DNA of 64,000 nucleotides from Yinghuangia sp035454725 (GTDB lineage Bacteria; Actinomycetota; Actinomycetes; Streptomycetales; Streptomycetaceae): NCBI RefSeq assembly GCF_051388935.1, contig NZ_JBPKBI010000001.1, positions 1,054,001-1,118,000 of the forward strand, written 5' to 3'. This document shows positions 60,082 to 64,000 of the stretch, piece by piece. The notes below the pieces were generated by a model, which saw only the letters and a list, made by a program, of their open reading frames with translations, was not told where the DNA came from and ran no database searches. Position numbers and translations under genes: made by a program. Position 1 is the first letter of the stretch, and the number at the start of each line of letters is the position of its first letter.

Positions 60082-61626
60082 ATGTATCTGGGCCGTCGCC
60101 GCTTTCTGGCCCTCGGTGCGGGGGCCGGCCTCGCGGTCGCGGCGGGCGGGGTGCTCACCGGGTGCGGGCAGGACGAGCCGGTGCTGCGGACCGGCGGCAC
60201 GCTGGTGGTCGGACTCCCGGCGTTTCCCGCGGCGCTCAACCCGGCGCACGGTGTCTCCGAGGAGACCCGGTGGGTGTCCGATCCCGTCGTCGAGACGCTG
60301 TACGCGTACCGCGACGACACCACGCTGGAGCCGGTGTTGGCGGCGGCGGATCCCCAGGTGTCGCCGGACGGTCTGGTCTGGACGATTCGGCTGCGTGCGG
60401 GGGTGACGTACGCCGACGGCGCCCCGTTCGACGCGCAGAGCGTCGCCGCGTGCCTGACCCGGCTCGCGTCGTCGGACACGGCCGGCGGGTGGGGCCCGTA
60501 CCTCGCGGGGCGGATCGGCAAGGTGACCGCGGCCGACCCGCTGACCGTGCGCATAGAGCTGCCGAAGCCGTTCGGCATCCTGCGGCAGTTCCTCGCGAAC
60601 CTTCCCATCCCGCACGCCTCTTCGCTCGGCGATCCGCAAGCCGTCGTCGGCACCGGCCCGTTCGCGGTTGAGGAGATCGTGCCGGGGCAGTCGGTGCGCC
60701 TTCGCCGCAACACCGAATACCGGGGCCCGCGACCGCCGTTGGACGCGATGGAGTTCCGCGTCGCGGCCCCGGCGACGACGCGGGTTGCCGAGCTCAAGGC
60801 CAAGCGGATCGGCATCGACCCCAGGCTTTCGGCGGACCAACTCAAGCCGCTGCAAAGGGTGAAGGACATGCAGGCGCACGCCGTGTCCGCACCGCTCGAC
60901 CTGGTGACGGCGCTCAACATGCGCCGCGCGCCGTTCGACAACATCGCGGTACGGCGCGCGCTGGCCGCGGGCACGGCCCGCAAGCCCGTGCGCGACGTCG
61001 ACTTCAAGGGCTTCGCGGTGATCGGCCAGGGCCCGGTCGGGCCCGCGACGGAGGGCTGGGACGTGGCGTACGCGCCATACCCGGAGATCGTCGACGGCGA
61101 CCGGGTACGGGTGTTGCTCGGCGAGTCCGGCGTCACCGGCCCCATCGACTTCACCGTCCTGCTGAGCTCCGACGACGGCCTGCGCAAGCCCACCGAGACG
61201 CTGGCCCGCCAATGGGCCGACTTCGGACTGCGCGCACGGATCGACGAGGTGACCCCGCAGGTGTGGCAACAGCGGCGCCGGGCTGGGGAGTTCGACCTCG
61301 CGATGCAAATCCGGCGTCCCGCGTACGCCGTGGGGCGCACGGCGTTCGACATCCTGGCGCCGGCCGCGTCCACGCACCCGGACAACACCGGTTACCGCAA
61401 CCAGGAGTTGGACCGCCTGCTGGAAGAGGCCTGGTCGGTCAACGAGGCGAGCCGCCGCGCGAAACTGTGCCGCCTGGCCAACGAGATCCTGGTCCGCGAC
61501 GCTGTCATGATCCCGCCGGTGTATCCGCGCTTCCTGACCGGTCAGAGCCGGGGGGTCGAGTCGCTGAACGAGAAGCAAATGGCGCTGGGAAGGCTCGCGT
61601 TGGCCGAGTTGCACCTGCGCGGCTGA
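60082..61626 (+). CDS. Solute-binding family 5 lipoprotein (peptide ABC transporter)
   Basis: A 514-residue SBP_bac_5 protein of the OppA/DppA type. The N-terminus has a twin-arginine-like signal (RRRFLALGAGAGLAVAAG) and lipobox LTGC, so Cys near residue 29 would be lipidated after Tat or Sec export. Family hallmarks are TLEPVLAAADPQVSPDGLVW, WTIRLRAGVTYADGAPFDA and IPPVYPRFL. AAGGA precedes ATG 60082. No permease or ATPase gene is adjacent, so it is orphan here; peptides or nickel-type ligands are possible. Confidence 0.86.
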   Translation: MYLGRRRFLALGAGAGLAVAAGGVLTGCGQDEPVLRTGGTLVVGLPAFPAALNPAHGVSEETRWVSDPVVETLYAYRDDTTLEPVLAAADPQVSPDGLVWTIRLRAGVTYADGAPFDAQSVAACLTRLASSDTAGGWGPYLAGRIGKVTAADPLTVRIELPKPFGILRQFLANLPIPHASSLGDPQAVVGTGPFAVEEIVPGQSVRLRRNTEYRGPRPPLDAMEFRVAAPATTRVAELKAKRIGIDPRLSADQLKPLQRVKDMQAHAVSAPLDLVTALNMRRAPFDNIAVRRALAAGTARKPVRDVDFKGFAVIGQGPVGPATEGWDVAYAPYPEIVDGDRVRVLLGESGVTGPIDFTVLLSSDDGLRKPTETLARQWADFGLRARIDEVTPQVWQQRRRAGEFDLAMQIRRPAYAVGRTAFDILAPAASTHPDNTGYRNQELDRLLEEAWSVNEASRRAKLCRLANEILVRDAVMIPPVYPRFLTGQSRGVESLNEKQMALGRLALAELHLRG

Positions 61627-61952
61627 CCCGCGCCCGGCTGGGGCCTCCGAGACATTGTGGGGCGCCACACGATTGTGATCGGGTGGCCGAGCACTCTCGT
61701 CCGGCGGATCGTCGTCGGCGAGGATGAACCGGTCCTGGAGCGGCGCCGCCGTCTTGCGGGACGACCAGGGCTTTCGGCGCGGATCCCGTGACGGTCGCGG
61801 GTGTGTCCGCACCGCGGGCCGTGGTCGCGGTGCCGGTGGGCGCATCCTCGGGCATGTCGCCGAAACGTTGCATCGACAAGATCTCCCGACCGGAGGTCTT
61901 CGGTGGCAGGCTATGCCCCCTGCACTGCGTCCCGTCCACGACCAGTGGAGGC
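61627..61952. other. Intergenic region before PucR-type gene
   Basis: 326 bp with no gene-like frame; longer open frames lack codon bias. It should hold the promoter of the next gene, whose GGAGG is at 61947-61951. Confidence 0.4.
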
Positions 61953-63323
61953 ATGATGCACGCTGCGCCATCCTCGTTCGGCACCGCGTCCGTGATATCC
62001 GACGGTGTGCACTCGGCGAACGGGTCCGCGCGGGCCGGTGCGCCCGGAGGCGGTGCGTCCGCGCCGCCACTGGGATTCGGGCTGCCGTCCGCTGATTCCA
62101 CCGCCGTGCCTCCGCCTCGGTCGGCGCTTCCCGAGGGTCCGCCGAGCCAGTTGCTGCGCCGGGCCGCGCGGGTGTTGTTGGAGCGGCTGACGGAGCTCAC
62201 CGACCGGCTCGTGACCGCGTTGTACGAGCAGGAGGCCGCGTACCGCGACGGCCCGGTCCCGCAGGACGAGGTCTGGCAGGGCTGCCACGAATCGCTGCGG
62301 AGCGCGCTGCTGATTTTGCTCGCGCGGCCCGGCGAGCGCGAACCGGGCCCGCAGACGTGGCGGTTGGGACGGCGGCGGGCGGAGCAGGGGCTGCCGCTGG
62401 ACGCGCTGCTGCACGCCTACCGCATCGGCGGCGTGATCGTGTGGCAGGCGCTGGTCGAGACGACGATGGAGCACGAACCGCAGGCTGTCCCCGAGTTGGT
62501 CCACGCCGCGACGATGGTGTGGCACGTGGTCGACCATCATTCGACCGTCGTATCGGACGCGTACCGCAGTCTCGCCGCCGAGCTGACGAACCATCATCAC
62601 GAGCGCACACGGGCCCTGTTGGACTCGCTGCTCGACGGTCGTGCGGACCCGGCCGACCTCGGTGCCGCGTCGGCGGTGCTCGACCTGCCCGAGGACGGCC
62701 GGTACGCGGTCGTCATGCTTCGGCACGCGCGTCCGGGCACCGGCCAGCACGACGGCCCTCGTCCGTCGGGTGCCGAGGGGACGCACCTGCTGTGGCGTTC
62801 GCGCGCCGACGCGGAGTTCGCCGTCGCGCTGCTGCACAAAGGGGTCAGCGCGCGGGACGCGTTGGCCGGGCTGGTCGACGCCCTGCATCTGTCCGGGAGT
62901 TCACGTGCCGGGATAGGGCTGGTGGTCGACGGCCTCGCGGATCTGGGACGGGCCCGCAAGATGGCCGAATTGGCCCTGCGCACCTGCTCGAACGACGGCG
63001 AAGTTGCGCGTCTGGACGAGCGGTTGCCGGCCGCGATGGTCGCGAGCCAGGCGGACTTGTCGAACGCGCTCGCGTCCCGCACGTTCGGGCCCGTCCTCGC
63101 GCTCGACCCGGGGGATCGCGACGTGTTGCTCGGCACGCTGGCGGCGTGGTTCGACGCGGGCGGCTCGGCGGCGCGCGCGGGCGCGCGGTTGTTCTGCCAC
63201 CGCAACACCGTGCTCAACCGGCTGCGCAGGTTCGAGCAGTTGACCGGCCGCGACCTCGGGCTGCCGCGCGACCTCGTGGAACTCGGCCTCGCGCTGGACG
63301 CCTACCGCCTGACGGGCGCCTGA
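61953..63323 (+). CDS. PucR/CdaR-type transcriptional regulator
   Basis: A 456-residue regulator. A disordered N-terminus (residues 1-60) is followed by an RsbRD-like helical domain (about 70-200, with AYRIGGVIVWQALVE), a GGDEF-like/CdaR middle region and a C-terminal PucR helix-turn-helix (GSAARAGARLFCHRNTVLNR then LRRFEQLTGRDL). The first ATG (61953) lies 1 nt after GGAGG; the in-frame ATG 61956 has better spacing. Target genes are unknown; the ABC transporter that follows is a candidate. Confidence 0.85.
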   Translation: MMHAAPSSFGTASVISDGVHSANGSARAGAPGGGASAPPLGFGLPSADSTAVPPPRSALPEGPPSQLLRRAARVLLERLTELTDRLVTALYEQEAAYRDGPVPQDEVWQGCHESLRSALLILLARPGEREPGPQTWRLGRRRAEQGLPLDALLHAYRIGGVIVWQALVETTMEHEPQAVPELVHAATMVWHVVDHHSTVVSDAYRSLAAELTNHHHERTRALLDSLLDGRADPADLGAASAVLDLPEDGRYAVVMLRHARPGTGQHDGPRPSGAEGTHLLWRSRADAEFAVALLHKGVSARDALAGLVDALHLSGSSRAGIGLVVDGLADLGRARKMAELALRTCSNDGEVARLDERLPAAMVASQADLSNALASRTFGPVLALDPGDRDVLLGTLAAWFDAGGSAARAGARLFCHRNTVLNRLRRFEQLTGRDLGLPRDLVELGLALDAYRLTGA

Positions 63324-63653
63324 CCTCGGTCGTACGCGCCTCCCCACGGCAACCAACGGTCCGTCGCCGGTGTGCGGGCGCACCGCGGAGCCGGTGCGGA
63401 GCCGGTGCGGAACCGGCTCGCGGGCCGGCGGAACCGGGGGCCGAACGGTGTCCGCCGCGGCTTCCCGGGCGCTGCCCCGGTTGTGGCCGTTCACAAGCCG
63501 GAGTCCCTGCCGACTGCCGGAATTGTGCGGCTGCACAGGCGCGCGGAGCCTCGGTTGGTCCGGTGCCACGTCATGTGTCGGGCGTATGGACGATCCGCAT
63601 CGGCACATGTTGTGGTGTCCGTCACTTCGAGGCTGCGAGGGAAGGGAGGCCGA
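63324..63653. other. Intergenic region before ABC transporter gene
   Basis: 330 bp. Around 63389-63420 GCGGAGCCGGT-like units repeat three times. No gene-like frame. GGGAGG at 63644-63649 is the ribosome-binding site of the next gene. Confidence 0.45.
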
Positions 63654-64000
63654 ATGCCACGAGCGGAGCACGGACCTGCGCGGGGGGCGGACCCCGCGCC
63701 CGTGGGCCATGCCGGTGGGCGCGAGTCCGGCGGGGAGGATTCCCGACCTCGGTCCGCCGCCGACGGGGCCCTCGTCGTCGACCGGCTGCACGTCGCGTAC
63801 GGCCGTTCCGTCCAGGCGCTGCGGGGCGTCAGCGTCACGGTGCCGGAGAGCGGCATCGTCACCGTGCTGGGGTCCAACGGCGCCGGCAAGAGCACGCTGC
63901 TGCGGGCGATCTCGGGAACGCTCTTTCTGCATCACGGTTCCATCGAAAGCGGCTCGGTCACCTACCGCGGCCGGAGGCTGGGCGGCCGCGACTCGGTTGC
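63654..64000 (+). CDS. ABC transporter ATP-binding protein, LivF/LivG-like (3' end outside window)
   Basis: The first 115 codons of an ABC ATPase. After a disordered Gly/Pro/Arg-rich N-terminus of about 38 residues, LVVDRLHVAYGRSVQALRGV starts the domain and the Walker A is LGSNGAGKSTLLRAISG. The GSVTYRGRRL segment fits the branched-chain amino acid (LivF/LivG) branch. ATG 63654 follows GGGAGG. The signature and Walker B lie beyond the window. Confidence 0.8.
   Translation, partial: MPRAEHGPARGADPAPVGHAGGRESGGEDSRPRSAADGALVVDRLHVAYGRSVQALRGVSVTVPESGIVTVLGSNGAGKSTLLRAISGTLFLHHGSIESGSVTYRGRRLGGRDSV

Noticed and set aside
57864..61388. A 1174-codon minus-strand frame opposite malic enzyme, dehydrogenase and lipoprotein genes
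   Set aside because: It spans three well-supported genes and the spaces between them, with no family signature.
1..64000. CRISPR array or insertion sequence
   Set aside because: No regularly spaced direct repeats with unique spacers and no transposase frame were found on either strand.

Overview
The window is a contig piece from a very GC-rich actinomycete, almost certainly a Streptomycetaceae-type organism (Streptomyces or a close relative). The evidence is the strong G/C bias at third codon positions, many GTG/TTG starts, and a set of typical streptomycete neighbours: sigR-rsrA, a DasR-like GntR regulator, a WblE-type WhiB protein beside a PdtaS-like kinase, a SigH-like sigma factor with its anti-sigma factor, sodN/sodX, and catR/catalase. 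It reads as chromosomal core rather than accessory DNA. I saw no insertion sequence, prophage, CRISPR array or secondary-metabolite cluster. Four runs of N (6396-6466, 53512-53673, 54459-54605, 55609-55728) mark assembly gaps, and one of them splits the sigH-like gene.

Layout. 1-5.6 kb: a ThiF-like protein (cut by the window edge), a YgjP-type zinc peptidase, and a TerD-AIM24 fusion followed by two AIM24 proteins. 5.7-12.4 kb: NUDIX, DUF2342 zinc protease, SDR, MoaE, a small membrane protein, a PDZ-Lon protease and a PPA1309 protein. 12.5-20.7 kb: a large UPF0182 membrane protein, two identical initiator tRNA genes with a small terminator-flanked ORF between them, a Sel1-repeat protein and a HEAT-repeat protein. 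20.8-23.3 kb: catR and catalase with a palindromic operator, then a CBS-domain protein. 23.6-30.4 kb: hisN, HAD phosphatase, DUF4097, rsgA and aroA. 30.5-36 kb: a reductase, a GNAT/NUDIX/XRE regulator cassette with a divergent ATP-binding protein and a kinase remnant, an SRAP protein and an alpha/beta hydrolase. 36.2-41.3 kb: sigR-rsrA (with a sigma-R promoter), an HD-GYP protein, an ECF sigma factor with a membrane partner, DUF5317 and a biotinyl/lipoyl carrier. 41.3-49 kb: biotin genes (bsaP-like, bioD-bioB, bioF) interleaved with a thioesterase, a DasR-like regulator, an SDR and an OlsB/PlsC-type pair. 49.3-56.7 kb: PdtaS-like kinase, wblE, lipid kinase, SigH-like module and the nickel superoxide dismutase pair. 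56.7-64 kb: CGNR protein, malic enzyme, quinone-oxidoreductase-like dehydrogenase, a peptide-type solute-binding lipoprotein, a PucR-type regulator and the start of an ABC transporter ATPase.

Themes. Redox stress control recurs: SigR/RsrA (thiol stress), CatR/catalase (peroxide), Ni-SOD, WblE (iron-sulphur) and a SigH-like stress sigma factor. Biotin synthesis and use are spread over 41-49 kb. At least twelve genes have a TANNNT -10-like hexamer 6-8 nt before the start codon and no clear ribosome-binding site, which suggests leaderless transcripts. No wholly new system is evident. The least explained items are the TerD-AIM24 cluster, the small ORF between the tRNA twins, and the XRE/NUDIX/GNAT locus with its palindrome and adjacent kinase fragment.
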